Counted from the stretch's first letter, positions 1 through 14,254 are shown. The stretch: 64,000 nucleotides of DNA from Nyssa sinensis (GCA_008638375.1 CM018031.1:4674562-4738561); one strand, 5' to 3'. The notes: generated by a model from the sequence alone, not told the origin. Numbers and translations are program-made.

Positions 1-3000
1 TGATACAAGCCCACCGGCTAACAGTCATCCCATTGATCATTTTCTGTTACATATGAGGAGACCAATAGATCAGTGAAAATGCTACATGAGACATTGAGGT
101 GAATCGTCCTTATTATATTGTCTCGAATGCATGTAATGGAGGATACATTGTGAAAAAAAGGACTAAAAGGATGAAAACTAAATCTAAGAATTCATAAACA
201 CAGGACCTTTTGGATTGTCTTATATAGAGACGATGAAACAATGGGCAATTTCTCAATTCTGATTACCTTATGGGATGATGGCAAGTAAATCATTATCATG
301 CATATCGATTAATAAACTAGAGTTAGCATATTGTCACATTAAACTAAAACTTTTTGAAATGAGTACTTTTGTTGTTTTGCCTAGAAAAAGAAATTTAAAT
401 GTGTGATCCAAGTAGACAACAATACCTTGTTCATCATATTCCACTGGCCAACGTGAGGCAAGCAATCCTTTTCCTTCCCAGTTTCATGATATTTCAACTG
501 CATATAAGAGTGCCATCAGATGGTGGACAATGAACAAACACTCACTTTGTATTAAAAATTGTACATGGGAATGGAGGGACAGTGTTACCCATGGAGCGGG
601 GAGAACTCGTGCCTCCACAGAAGCTAGTTTTTCACTGATTTTGATGCCAAACTCCTTTGCATATGGGTCTTGATCATAAGCATTATGTTGAACTGTCTGT
701 TTGTATTTGGAAGAGCACAGAGGATAAAAGTATCATTTTGCTTAAGCTTAGTCAATTCCCAAAAACATCACAAGTTCATGAAGCATACTTTATTTCATAT
801 GTAAATGGCTTACAAGTTACAAATTCAAGGTTTCTCTGACAGAAGGTCAGGAAGTGTACAGAAATGCTCATTTACAAGTGAGTTTATATCAAACAATTTT
901 CAATGTTTCAGTATTTACATTAATTTTGGTCCCACTCAAGTGTCTTCATTTTTTCCCCAAAACAACATCTTTGGTACAGAAGGCCAATAGCTTTAATCCA
1001 AAAATTTCATCAAATTGAAAATAAATAGTGAATTATAAAACCTGTAATTAATTTAAACAGCTATTTCGCAATTCAATGGTGGATTTGAGCCAAAAAAAAT
1101 CTCTTTTTCTCAATTTGTCAACAGCCAAATAGAACATAAAGCAATGCACATATCATGCAAGTCTAAAATTTGAGCCAAATTTTCTTCACAATTTGTCAGC
1201 AGCCAAATGGAACAAAAAGTGATGTGCATATCATGCAAGTCCGAAAATTTTAATTTGGTGAAATCTTCTTGGCCATAACTAGAGAAAGGAGAAAGATAGG
1301 CAAAAGCTCAGCATCAGAAATACCTGCAAAATATCATTTTCTCGATCCCTGGGTCTTTGGCATGTAACTTTCAAAAGAGCGGTAATTTGCTTCTCATTCA
1401 ACCTTTTTGTATATCGTTGTCCCTCAACAATCTTGCATGCCTGGCAAAACATTACCATCAGACAACACAAGTTCTGGAAAAGGGAATGTAAGTGAATCTA
1501 TCAATAGGAAGTGCAGTACTTGTGGTGCCAACTCTCTACCTCCATAGGTAAATAGTTTGCCTTCTTCTGATTTCCAACTTGAAGGCAAGGAAGATGTGTA
1601 TGTTGAATCGTGAAGCCATACATTTCTTTAAAGTATTCAACAACTGACTTCATGGTTGAGTTGTCATCAACAGGAAACCTGAAAAAACAATTACCATGAA
1701 AATTTAGAATATTTGTAAACGATTATCAAGAAACCTTAGAGAAGAGAAACAAAAGTGCAAGAAAAGAACAATATTTAATTCCAGTTGAAAATGCTAAAAG
1801 GACAATAGAAAGGACAGAAGAATAAGGTTTAAGTGGTGAGAAAAAATATGACATACGGACTAGTAGAGGATACATCTCTCAGTAGAGATGAAAATGAAAC
1901 ACGCATTATGTGGTAACTGGTAAGAGAAGATACGATGGCTTATGTCTTTTGACAGAGATAAATATTCAAACAAGATTCATGTAGCAAGCTCCTAGTAGTT
2001 GCGACTTGGTATTATGGCTGCAATATAGTTGTTTTTGTTGAATATCCCCTTTTTTTTTCTTAACGTTTCATATGTGCACCAAGTAATATGAGAGAATTAG
2101 TGATGCTGGACAGGAAAGCTATGCAACATATGAAATTCTTACACCAGTTCTCTTGTGGGTTGAGATGTTAATCCTGAAACACGATACTTTCTTCGTACAG
2201 TACCCCTATGTGTTACTTCAACTTTCACTCCTCTGAGGGCCTTTTTGATCTGGTAGACAATTCAAGGTAAAATTCAATATTGAATAAAGTACCAAGGAAA
2301 GAAGCCAGCTCATATCACCGAAACAAAGAACACTACCTTCACACGGTCAGAATCAGACAATGGCCTAGATAATACATCTTTGCCTAGAAGTTGGGCAACA
2401 AACTCTATTATAGGGAGAGCCTCGATAAATGCAGCCGAAGCCATATCTGTAAAACAGGAATATAGAGAGCTGAAAATTGGCAGAAAATTATATGATGAAG
2501 GGGTAAAAAATGAAGAATATTGTCATATTTTTAAATTATTGTGGTTACTTACCAATGTTTAGGGACAATCCCATCTGGGTAGGCCTTATACTCTGGTAGA
2601 ATCCACACCATGACTCCAGGCCTTCACCAAGCCGTTGTGGTTTTCTAATATCGGGTGAAAAAAATGATCTTCCAACAGGGCAGTACCTTTAAAATGCATA
2701 TGGAGATGAATAAGAACTCTTTTTTTTTTTTTTGCAGTTCTTCAATAAAGGACAGCTATATAGATCACCCTCACACCCTTCAAGAGACCATACCTCTTTG
2801 ACGAGAGTTCTCTCAATACAATGTCAAGAATTTGAAGAGTCTCCTGTGGAGCATCCGCACGCTTCCCAGCTAGAAACTGGCCCAAGTGACGCAAGTTTGC
2901 CCTTGCAACAAACCTGATCACCACTTTGTACTCCCTTTCTCTTCTGAAAAATTGTACCACTGTTCAGAAAATTTATTTTTGTCTATAGAAACATAAACAG

Positions 3001-4231
3001 ATAGAAGCAAATCAAACCTTGAGAAATGTTAGTATGTTACATTTTTTTTTAAAGGATTTCTTTCTTTAGTGTTTTTAAATTTGTTTCTTCGGTCTGTATT
3101 TTCCACCTAGGTTGATTTAGTGTGAATTTCAACAATAATGTATAGGAAAACCAAATGGCACAGAGAAAATATGAATTAGTGGTGTGAAAAGGGCAAAAAA
3201 ATCCTTACTTGGGACCATTAATTCCATCATCTTCATCTATAAGTTTGATCTTGAACTCCTTCCAAGCAAAAGGAAGCTCACCAGCTGTGTATAGGCTCTT
3301 TCTGCCATCATAAGCAGGCAACCTCATCCCCAAGTCAGATTCTTTATGTAGTTTCACTAGCTCTGCTATGATAGCTCTGTTCACAGTTCTTGATGCCACT
3401 TCTGGAGTTATAGTAACCTGCAAATAGCAGAATACAGATGGAAAAAGGGCATACACATAAATCACAAAAATAAGAACAATATTGAATGCCAGATTTAAAA
3501 ACTCATAAATGCTATCGAAGCAAAGGACAAAGAGAAAGCAGAAACCCATTCAATTATATCTGCAAGGTAACAGCAGATAAAAGAAGAAAACACCACTATA
3601 AGCATACTGAATGTCAGATTAAGGGCCCCAATGGTTATATCATAAAGAAAAGAACCCAGTTTAATTTTTTGCTGCAGTATATTCAACAGGTATGTTTAAT
3701 TTAAACCCAGCAAATAGGATAACTTACATCATACTGGTTCAAGTCCTTGTCTGGTAGCTCTGCAAAGAAATGGTTGGCCTTTACTATACACTTTGAACCA
3801 AGCTGCCCAAACCCAGGTCTAGGAGCAAAACTCAGAGACTTGCTGGAAGAAGGGAAACCCATTTCCATTTCACACAAGTTGCTTTTGCCCCCATTTTCAA
3901 CAGACCCATTTGGAATATCTGCAACAACAGCACCAGAAGGTTGCGCCGAGAGGGGCTTATGCGCTGCAGCAGTGCAAGGCCTCGAACTCGGCCGCATAAA
4001 AACATCGCCTTGATCAGATTTCCGGCCGCCTCTTCCCCTTCTCCTTCCTCTGTTTTTGGATGTAGGTGAGGTTTGATTATGTAGTTTGGCGTTCTGAAAT
4101 TCTTGGATTGGTGGGCCTTTGCCATTTTGGGGAGTTTTGGAGGGCTTCTGAACTGGGTTCATGGAGTTCTGTAACTGGGGTTTGATCTCAAGGTGTTGTT
4201 CTGAGGTCTCTTTCATCTGCCTTATAGGCAT
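1..4231 (-). CDS. AGO10: Argonaute AGO10/PINHEAD-type, 5' part (exons 1-11)
   Basis: Small-RNA-guided Argonaute. In Arabidopsis, AGO10 binds miR165/166 and protects shoot meristem fate (family knowledge). Eleven exons with GT-AG borders join in frame: 3728-4231, 3209-3417, 2794-2943, 2553-2686, 2337-2446, 2143-2249, 1540-1678, 1324-1440, 589-696, 426-497 and 1-43, about 565 codons. The start MPIRQMK is the AGO10 signature start. A basic tract ([16 protein letters not shown]) follows near residue 50, then the ArgoN domain (FVARAN, LAGKRAD, VLREL), linker and PAZ ([37 protein letters not shown]). The last visible residues ([13 protein letters not shown]) precede Mid-PIWI, so the catalytic half is beyond base 1. 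No frame break is seen. AGO1 is less likely because its N-terminus is long and Gln-rich. Confidence 0.95.
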
Positions 4232-6030
4232 GATGTTTGATTAGTGAAACTAATATGTAAAAGCACAAAACCTGTTCAAAAGAAATATGCCACACTCAAA
4301 CACTGTCTTCTCTTCCAGTCTTTACTCATTACTCTTCACAGATTTGTGGCAATTTGTACTGAAAATCCAGAAACAGAGAGCAGAAATACATGTCAGCAAG
4401 ATGACCCAAATTGAAAAAAATATATATATACATAAATGGAAAAAATGATGAAAATGCATCAAAGTTTCACACGCAAAGTAAAAGGGTACACATAAAAAAC
4501 AAAGTCTTTATTGCAGACTACATGCATTACCCTTCCTCTGCAAAATGGAAACCCATCCTTCTGCATTTGTTTCAACAACTAAACCCAAAATATACACCAA
4601 AAACAATAAATAAACAAAACCCAACATCCAAAAACAAGAGTTGCAGTTTAGGTTTCAGAAGTCTGGTGATTTGCAGAAGAACCAAAAATGAAGAAGGTAA
4701 GGTAAAGTAATAAACCTAAAGGACACTATACTTTTTTTATTTGATATTTTGTTGAATTTTTTTACTGAAAATCTCAGAGACTCCCAAATCTCAAAAGAGA
4801 GAGCTCCAAATAAAATACATAGCTAAAATCAGCTGTGGACTGGGAAAACAGACATATGTGGAGACGAAACGAACCATTACCCAAAACCCAAACCCTCATC
4901 GATGCTTCTGTTGGAAACCCAATATCCATAAATCATGAAAACCAGAATTTATCATACATATATAATATTAATTTGTAATACAATGAATTAATCAAATAGT
5001 GGAAATACCCAGAAGACAAAACCATTCATTCACCTTGTCCCCTAACGAAAACCAAACTTGTATCAGAAAATCACAAAATAGACGAATGAATCCAAGCAAA
5101 TAAGACATAAAATATATATATATAGGCATGTATAAATAAATGTGCAACCATATAAGACTGCTCAAGAAGAGAATAAAACGCCTAGAAAAAAACAAAAGCC
5201 AAGTATTAAGGTATACAAATAAAAGGAATAAACATCGAAAAGGTCGGTAAAATCACCATCTGAGATTCTGAAGGGTACCCAAATTCACTGCTACGCAGAA
5301 AATGACCCAAGAGATGCTTATACACCAGGAAGACCAAACAACTTAAAAAATATTGAAACTCACTAACCAGAACTGGGTCAGTGACCATGAAAGAGAGAGG
5401 CTTTAAAAGACAAAGTGTTTGAATCCACCAAAGCAATGGGTTTTAATCATGAACGGATAGGGCTCAAAAGATGGACTGCCAAAGAACGTGAAGAGTTAGA
5501 AAGTGGAGATAAAAGATGGGTTTGTGGGGGGATTCAGATTGTACAGAGAGCTGGAGAGACTAGAGGGAGGCTGGAACATAAAGATGATGATGATGATGAA
5601 TCTTATACACGCATGCAAGTGCTTTTGGTGTTTTCTTTATCACGTGTAAAAGGCTTGTGAAGGGCCTGCCTCCTTGCTTTTTAGATGGTGTTCTCTCTCT
5701 CTCTCTCTCTCTCTCTCCATTAAACACAGCCCCTTCTCTGTTATTAAAATCCTATCTCTCCAGACAGTTCTCCCGTTTGGGCTCTGGACTGGTGGCGCAG
5801 CCTCGGGCACATACACGAGTGTATATAAAAACACAGTTTTTAAACATATATAGAGAGAGAAAGGATGGGGGCATGTATAGTCCAAAAGAGCCACCGAGGA
5901 TTAAAAGCAATCATACGCAGAAGAAGAATAATTCGAACATGCAGTCCTCTCCCCTGCAGACTTCTCAATATGTGCTCTCTCTTCTCTCTCTAAATTCACC
6001 TCTCTCTCTATATATACAACTCTTATCTCT
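4232..6030 (-). promoter_or_regulatory. AGO10 leader and putative promoter
   Basis: Non-coding stretch upstream of the AGO10 start codon. On the minus strand it holds a GA/CT microsatellite at 5692-5717, further GA-rich patches at 5960-6050, a G-box CACGTG at 5641-5646 and a TATA-like TATATA at 6009-6016, which would place transcription start near 5980. That gives a long leader of about 1.7 kb. A leader intron is possible (an acceptor-like TTAG lies just upstream of the ATG), but I cannot define its borders. The short open frames here are not supported as genes. Confidence 0.4.
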
Positions 6031-9000
6031 CTCTAGTCCCTGGAAGTATGTCCCAAAATCTCTCTTTGTACTCTCACTCTCACCCATCCCACCAGCAGCT
6101 TGGGTAAGCCGTAACGGTCGGTTCAACCTCAATGGGAACTGGGTCCTGCCTGTGTCGGTCCACAATTTGTGTGGCCTTATCTGCTTTTCGGATTTATAGT
6201 CTAATTAAATGAGGTATTTTTTTTTTGGAATCAACTATTCTCACTCCTCTTTCCCATACTTAGTACTTCATAAAGCATGATTTTAATTATTAAAAAATTA
6301 ATATTTTGAAGGTCAAGTGTATAAGAGCATTTTTGAGAAAGAAAGACAATTTTAGAAGAAAATTTTCATTTTCCACGTGTTACAATATTTATGTTTACCC
6401 TAACAACTTTTAACATTATATAATGATATCAAAAATTAATATTTATTTAATATTTTAATACATTTTTATATTTTCTCACCCTTTCTACTCTCACTTTTTT
6501 CTTTAGTTTTGTTCTAGAATTTTCTTCCTTTATTTTTTTTTATTTTTTTTTGTGTGTTATTACGTGTTATTATATTCTTTTAATAACATCGTATCATAAA
6601 TATTATGACTTATTAAAAATAACATCATAACATATAATATAATATCATTAAAAAGATGTACCAACATAATAATGTACTAATCTCATTAATTTAAGAACTT
6701 TCACATTAGTTATTTGAGAACTGTAAATTTAAATTGCACCAATGCTACAGTTTCACATTAGTAATATGATAATATTTTTATTATGACTCATTAATTATAT
6801 AATTTAATATATTATTATATTATTTGAAAGAAAAATAAAATACATATTTGCAGAGTTATATTATTTAAAATAATTAAAATAATTATTTTAAAAATATAGT
6901 ATTATTATTATTATTATATATATATTAACCATAATGGGCCCACAGGTTGAAAGGCGTTCGATTGGGATGACACAAGTATGCGTTGGACAGTATGGTGCAA
7001 GGATCAGCACAGCACTGGGAAGCGTTGAAGTGGACGCTACTGTGGTTTGGTGGGTTGCGAAGTACATGATGTTGGCCATGGACTATGATGATGAGTACTA
7101 ATGGACAGAATCAGAGATAGAGAGGAGTAGTGATGGTATATCATGACATCCAAGACTAGGAATCGATGGGTCCCGCTAAGACAGCCTAGAAGTGACAACC
7201 CAGGTTTAATAAAACCCCACTCATTATAATTTGGATGGTTGTGATTGGTCGGTGATTGATCATTATCTGTTGATTCACTTTGAAGTTTGAACTGTGTTGT
7301 GCAATGTTTGGGTGTTTTCACTGCTACTCATGTTACGGTCTTCCAAAGCTAAAGGTAAGGGATCGTCCATTAATATGGTGGGACCATTTATTGGGTGATG
7401 AATACGTTATCCAATTAATCTCACGATCAACGGATTCAAGAAAATGGTTATTAGCGCCATTTTCCTAGTTAATTAGTTGGTGTAACCCGATCCGACCCGA
7501 CCCGAGTTAAAATTGTAATTTGGTAACCAACTTTCAGGATAGTTGTCAAATAATTGTCCGAACGATTACAGACGATATACTTAATTTATTGTTTGGACGA
7601 TTGCTTAGTTAAAAAAATATCATATAAATGTGATTCAATTATTATTTTAATTTATAATTTTACACAATCTATTTTATTAATAAAAAAATTATAAAAATAA
7701 TAAATTAAAACTTGAATATAATAATTTTTTTATTCTATTATTTTACTTTTAAACACAAGATAATGAAATTATTATAATAAATGAATATAAGTCCTACTTT
7801 ATCTATAAAATCAGAAAATGAAAAAAATTATTATGCTTAATATTTTTTTATTTCAATTAATCACACTATCTTGGTTAATTAGTTGGAGCGCACAAGTAAA
7901 AATCGTAGCGAATTTGTATGTTATCATTTGATATAATGTGATTATTTTTATAATTGTTTTAATTTTAGAGGATGATTACTTATTAAATATCTCGACGTAT
8001 TTTAGAATTTAAGATACAGTAATATTAAATGGAAAGATGATTTGGAGTGATTATTATATTTAATATTTATTTTCTATTTTAAGAAAAAAATATTGTTAAA
8101 TTTAAGAAATAATTACACGTACACGTGGCCAGATCAATTTTAAGAATTCTATGTGCTTCTATCAACTACAAACAGTGGTACACCTAGCCCATAGAATTAG
8201 AGGGGGCAAAAACATTTAAGTTAAAATTTAAGAGGATTTTATGTATAAATATGAAAAAATTGAGGGGACAACTTCTAATTTTTAAAAAAATCCTATATAA
8301 AAATATAGGTAAAAATACAATTTTTCAAACTTTGAGAGCCATTACCCTTCTTAGCTTACTTGTAAGTCCATCGCTGACTTACAAATATGAAAAGATTGAA
8401 TCGGTATCACATATTTTACATATTTTTCAGACTTTAGTTTTGTTGAAGTTGAAGTTGAATTTGTAGCATAATCAAGCACAATGTCTATAAATTTAGATGC
8501 TCCGAGTGCAGTTTAGTTGGTTAAAAACTTGAAAATAAAGAATTATATTTTTAAAATGTTAAAAATGCGTTTTGTTTTAATTGATATATAGTTTTTAATT
8601 AAGGTCACATATTTAAAATTTGCTTTGATAGTCATGCTACGTGTTTTCTTTATAAAAACAATAGATCAAGGAAAAAGAATTAACTCACAAAGAAACATGA
8701 TATAATTCATTGTTTGAATGCGGGCACAAATTGTCAATCTATTGGACCAACCATTGTAACGAATTAGGGGTGCCATGACTTCAAAGAGTTTGAAGGTGGG
8801 CAATTGTGCCATTGACCTTCTTCCTTTACTCTATTATGAGTGACATCAAATATTTGAAAATTTACCCCAAATTTAAGCTGAACTTGAAGATTATTAGAAT
8901 AGTTGAATTTCCCGGATTTTGTAATCAAAACATATCCAATTTAGTATGCCTAGTTGTTGACCTCATATCAATATCGTCTTGGACACCATGATTATGACTC

Positions 9001-9633
9001 TCCTCCATTCTACTACCAACAAGAATATTCATGTGCACAAATGAGTGCTGGGTAGACCAATTTTCAAGATTCCTCCATCACCCTCTTGAGAAATAAGCAC
9101 ATCACATAATTCAGCTGAAATTGTGATTTTGACTCTTGTCAAAGATTTTTTAAAGAGAAATGTTTGATATACTCGATTCGATTTGGTTACTTAATTTCAT
9201 TCACTTATTGATGTATCAATGGTATTTTTGAATTTAGTAAGTATATTTTATTGTTTTATTTAAATTTAGAAAAGAGTTATGGTAATTCATGTTAACGTGA
9301 ATAACTTTGATATTTTTTTTTATAGGTAGATGTAGCATTACTTTTTTTTTTTTATCAATTTCTTTCAATACAATTTTAAATATATGTTACATAAAATTTT
9401 CTTTGACATGTCATTCAATTCAAGAGTGTAATAAGGGAATTATGGAAATATTTTACTGAAAATGATCTCTATCCGAGGTTAGTCATTCTAGAGAGTGATA
9501 TAAGGTTTCACTTGTTTATCTCAAATTGCTTAGCAGACCATCTTCAACAATGAAGATGTTGATGCAGTAAAAAGAATATGATCTTGAGCCATGCCGCTCT
9601 AAACCCTCATCGATCAAAAGCATTCATACTTTA
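6031..9633. other. AT-rich intergenic DNA
   Basis: No gene is supported. Runs of A/T with short inverted repeats fill 6230-6900. A more GC-balanced patch at 6930-7470 has no convincing frame or family match. 8160-8390 resembles the degraded end of an element (GGGGGCAAAA near 8200, CCATCGCTGACTTA near 8370) without clear borders. Confidence 0.5.
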
Positions 9634-9877
9634 GCGTCATGTTTGGTACGGTCGAATGGGTATTTTAAGAATATTTATTCTAATTTTTTTATTCTTTATT
9701 CTTATTTGATATGACTGGAAATGTCTATTTCATAAAATGAACATTCTATAAACTAACCATTCTAAGCATTTATTTATCTTAGACAAGTAATCTATATTTC
9801 ACTCTATGTTATTTTTATTTGATTCTTTATTTTATTTTATGAAATGACTATTTTATTTCTACGTACCAAATATGACC
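9634..9877. mobile_element. Tourist/Harbinger-like MITE, copy 1
   Basis: A 244-bp element flanked by TTA on both sides (9631-9633 and 9878-9880). Its ends are inverted: GTCATGTTTGGTACG on the left and, read on the minus strand, GGTCATATTTGGTACG on the right. It matches the element at 17742-17947 over much of its length. The 3-bp TTA/TAA target site and GG-CATGTTTGG ends fit non-autonomous PIF/Harbinger (Tourist) elements; no transposase is present. Confidence 0.65.
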
Positions 9878-9880
9878 TTA

Positions 9881-10479
9881 ATATTTAAAGAAGCCATGCC
9901 TAAACAAGAGCTGAGGCATGGTTTCAAACTTTAGGGCTTTGCCTAGGATTTGGTATGCATTGCCTTTTTGAGTAGGGGAAGTGAATAATATAAGGTTTGG
10001 AAACACATAAAAATACGAAATAAACAAGAGTAATGTTATGTTGTTTAAGATTTGAGTCAAAGAAAGAGTTTAAATGATGTGATAATATTTTATTATTTAC
10101 TCATGATTAATATAATGTTATGAACAGTCACTCAAAATACTGTTATATCATTTGAACAATAATTTTTATCCAAGCCTTAGAATGATTAAACCAAAAGGTT
10201 TGTCCTCCCTCACTATCAATGCAACGGATGGAAAGGCATAAGCCTTTGGTGTACCTTCTAAGTCAAGAATTGGGGCTTCACAATCACTAGTGAATATTCG
10301 TGGTTCAATATTCTAGTATCATAGGTGTAGAGGAATCACACTAATCCATCCCTATCAATATTTCTCAATAAACAATAACCATGTAATCGAGTTAGTTTAC
10401 CTAACAAATGGTCGTTGCACTATATGAGCCATATCATGACACACATCTATTTGAACCTGATAAACAAATATAAAACAAT
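9881..10479. other. Intergenic, nothing recognised
   Basis: AT-rich DNA with no supported gene, RNA or element. Confidence 0.5.
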
Positions 10480-10674
10480 AATGCTATCCTAACACAAAAA
10501 TTTTATCCAATAATTCTACCCGTTGATGTGGTTGTCCAATCAGCCAAGCCACATCAGCAGGCTTAAAGAGAAATGAGTTTTTCTCTGTTAAGCCTACTGA
10601 TGTAGCTTGGCTGATTGGACAGTCACATCAGTAGGTAAAATTATTAGGTAAAGAAATTGTGTATGAATAATATT
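10480..10674. mobile_element. Foldback (inverted-repeat) element
   Basis: Two arms of about 90 bases, roughly 78% complementary, are separated by only a few bases. The best-matched core is TGTCCAATCAGCCAAGC in the left arm, with its complement near 10600-10622. Outer ends are AATGCTAT-like on the left and AATATTAT-like (reverse complement) on the right. This is a MITE-type foldback; RNA from it would make a long hairpin suited to dicing. No coding capacity. Confidence 0.7.
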
Positions 10675-12560
10675 ACTGAATAAAAAAAGTTACACACGGC
10701 TAATTTGATGTGGCAGTACTTTTGAACTCTTCATAGTAATATATGACAACAGTCATTCATAGAACAAGCTTCTAAGCCCCAGCTGCCGAAAACCAACCAC
10801 TTGAGTCAAGAAATCAAATGATGAAGTCTGCCAAGTGAAGGCAAGGTGTGGATCTAAGATTCTATTGTCCATGCAACAATATAAATGAGAATGTAACTAT
10901 TGTTGGGATGGCTTTGATGGCACGCACACACAACTCCACAACACAATAAATGCACCAATTCATTAGTCCGAGAGAGAGGTATGGGTTACTTTTGTTTTGT
11001 TGTTGGTGGTTCTGTTTTGTATTCCGTTAATGGAGCAATAGTATAATAGATTACAGACAGTGAGGAAGTGGAGTCTATCATATAGATGGGCTATGCTTGA
11101 TTTGTTATTCATCACCTTGTCTTTGTTTTTTCCATAGACAGTAAAATAGAAGTGGCCTGGTTAGTGGGTTTGTGGGGGTAGTTTCCCAAGTAACCTCTCC
11201 CCAAGTGAGAAGGATTAAAAAAAATGGAGGAAAAAGAGTGCGTGTGGTGGCGCCATCCTTCATATACATGTATATACGTATGTATAAATATATATACATA
11301 ATAGATTTACTCATCACGTGATAATATGTCTTTTCAATAACACTATATTATGTATAATATAACCATTAAAAAGTACGTCATAATACATATAGCAGTGACA
11401 TTATTAAAAAAATAAATTACACAATGATATATACCTGTTACGTTAAAAAAATTTCAAGCAAATTTCTTAAAATGAAAAAAGCATTTTTTTTTTTTTACAT
11501 TTAGAAAGCTTTTTCAATATGAAAATTATTTTTAAAAACTTTATAAATTTTAAAGACAGCTTTTAAAAATATAAACACAAAAATAAGATGTAAAAAATAA
11601 AACTGTCTCAAAAGCACATTTTAATTTTAGTTTTATATTGGGCATCATAAAGACATATAGTTGAAAATAAAGTAGATACCATATTGACATTCTTTGTGAT
11701 AGATTGTTGACCATGAATTAAATTTGGTGATTCAGAGATTCAATCTGCCTAACTTGGATAATTAATACCCCCTTAATTATAAGAATAATGATACAACTTG
11801 AACAAAATTAATTGAGTAAATAGAAAACAAATAAGTGCACAAATCATCTTTGTTGTCCATTAGCCCCACTCCAGCACTTATATAGTGTTTTTTTCCTTTT
11901 GTGGTACACGTGGGGCGGCTAAAGTTTCCCCCACAAACTAAAAGAAATCACAAGGTTATTCCGTACATTATTTATGTATGTATTTTTATATATATATATG
12001 TGATGTATACGTGTATGTATAACATGATGACACGCACAGAGACAACCATTACCCATACATATTGTACTTTATTGATTAATTGGGAATGTTGGGATGGAGA
12101 AGGTCATAAAAAGTGCAGTCATAGTCATAGTCATAGCCATAGGCATAGGCATAGCCGTATGGTTAAAAAAAGAATTAATTAATAAAGGGTGTAGAAATTC
12201 TCCCCATCATGAAACAGCAAGCTATACATGGCCACCATTAATGACTTCGATCCTGTTGAGATTATGTTATTAATTTATTTATATGGGTATTTGGGTGTGA
12301 CAATGCACGCGTTAAGATTAAGAAACTGTTTGTCTGCCCTTGAAAGCCAATAGTTTGTTGGCATGCATTGCTTTGTACATTCTCACAAAGTGAGAAACTA
12401 GGGATAGCCATTCGTTTGTGTTTATAGAATAGCAATATATATGTACCTATCCATAATGTGTCTGTGTGTTTTCTTCTTCTTTTTTTAAGTTTTTTTTTTT
12501 TTTGTGTATATATATATATATTTATGTGTTTATGTATCGCATAAAGAGTTACTTTATCTT
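10675..12560. other. Intergenic DNA
   Basis: No gene is supported. Short dinucleotide TA runs lie near 11285, 11990 and 12507. A hexamer repeat at 12116-12157 is listed separately. Confidence 0.5.
12116..12157. repeat. Hexamer microsatellite (CATAGT/CATAGG)
   Basis: About seven hexamers: CATAGT three times, then CATAGC and CATAGG variants. It creates an artificial His-Ser/His-Arg open frame that should not be called a gene. Confidence 0.7.
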
Positions 12561-13034
12561 TTGAAATGATAATTTTTTCTATTCTATCAAAAATTGTTTT
12601 ATTTTATTTTTAATAGAATAGATACAGAATGCTTATAAACAGTGTTAGAACGAGATTAGAGTATAACTTTTAAAACTCTGTCGATGGTCACTCCATTCCG
12701 TTTATATATTAAATTTTTTTATTTATTCTTATATACACTATATTTATCAATAAATAACACTATATAAAATTAGTTTTAAAATTTTTCATATCACACTCAT
12801 ATATTTTTTTCTTGTATTAATTTTTTTGACAAAAAAAATTTATTCACTTATCAAAATTAAAGTTTTAACTTACTTAAAATATATATATATATATATATAT
12901 CAAAATTCGGGATGGGCGAAATGGAGTAGAGTCGGAGAATATAAACAGGGGCAAGATCAGGGATGGAGAATATAAATGAGGTTGGAGTTGAAAAAGGGTC
13001 ACCACGTCCCAAATCTGCCCCATTGCAATTCCTC
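12561..13034. mobile_element. hAT-like non-autonomous element, copy A (degraded)
   Basis: Shares most of its length with the elements at 20925-21453 and 22550-23094. Common blocks are GAGTATAACTTTTAAAACTC-like, the AT-rich middle with ATAAATAACA, the TA microsatellite near 12882, and the 3' block GTCGGAGAATATAAAC followed by GGGTCACC. Ends are eroded (left TTGAAATGATAA, right reverse complement GAGGAATTGCAA) and no target duplication is visible, so this copy is probably older. No transposase. Confidence 0.6.
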
Positions 13035-13641
13035 CTCTTGTAATTGATTAACTATTTGTTTATAAGTTTATAATTTTATAGATGCACATATACACATGTA
13101 TATTTATACATATTTTGTAAGGATTTAATTAATATTTATTTTATCTTTTAAAAAATAGGTTTTAATGGGTTTACAAGAAAAATACTATGAAATTAAATCA
13201 TTTTTAAGAGATGTTATCAAGACTTGTTTCTCTACAACAGTAAAGATATTGAATTTTAATTGGATTAAATGTCGTTCCCACCCCAAAGCCAAAATTAAAA
13301 CCCAAATACATGCTTAATTAATTATCCATAATCTTTGAAAGATTTGGCACCTTTGCCTTATAATTAGGATATTATGTTTATTTTGAAGCAAATAATACAG
13401 GAAAGTGAAGGAAACAAAGAAATCGAAAAAGAAAAGGATTTTGGGGATAATGCACTTTTTTTAATTCAAAAAAAAAAAAAAAAAACAATACGTGAACCAC
13501 AAAAATAAAATAAAATGGAAGAAAGAAAAAGAAGAGATGCAAAGGGCACAATTTAATAATAAAAAAAAATGTTTTATGATTTTTTTTTGTTATTTTTAAG
13601 CAAGACAACCTTTTTCGTAATTAGTCTAACCAATCCTAATC
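13035..13641. other. Intergenic, nothing recognised
   Basis: AT-rich DNA with a poly-A tract near 13470. Nothing supported. Confidence 0.5.
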
Positions 13642-14254
13642 AAGGGCGGGCCAAAAATTTATTTTAAGGAGAGAACTTTTTTTTTTGTTAAATGTTCAAT
13701 CATAAATTTAAAAATGAATGAAGTATAAAAATTTAATATTTTTGATAAGCAATTATTTTTATTGATATAAAGAAATGTATAAATTATACCAAAATTTCTA
13801 TCAATGAAAGAGACCACTTAGAAATCTTCAAGTTATACAAAAAATCCAAAAAGTCAATAAAAATTTATTAAGAGATCAAGTTGAAATTAAAAAAAAAAAA
13901 AAGAAAAGACAAAAGGATTAGTTTAATGAGCAAAACTCTCGTCATTGTAAGATCTGGAGAGAATTCGTCATTATAAGATTTAGAAATAATTAGATATACG
14001 TAAACTTAACTTTACAAGCGAAGAGACTTTCGCGACTCAAACATGTGACCTTTAAGTCACAATATAATAATTTTACTGTTGTGCTAAGGTCCCATCCTGA
14101 ACATTAAAAAAAGGGTCACATATGAAATATTTTAGAAGCAAATGGGTAAAAATATAAAGTTAAAAAGGTTATACTTCAAAAAATTTAAAAAGTATAAACA
14201 AAATCAAATAAAAAAAATTGAGGGGAGCAAGGCCCTTACTTAGCTCTATCCATG
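13642..14254. mobile_element. Probable non-autonomous DNA element with CAAGGGCGG-type end
   Basis: The left end CAAGGGCGGGCC resembles the end of the element at 46246-46552. The right border (CATGGATAGAGC on the minus strand) is an imperfect inverted match. Flanking octamers agree at 5 of 8 positions. The interior is non-coding and AT-rich. Borders are tentative. Confidence 0.35.

Noticed and set aside
3747..4013. Plus-strand frame opposite AGO10 exon 1
   Set aside because: Antisense shadow of a well-supported coding exon.
11901..12182. 93-codon frame with a His-Ser/His-Arg tail
   Set aside because: The tail is the CATAGT/CATAGG hexamer repeat; the rest shows no coding signal.
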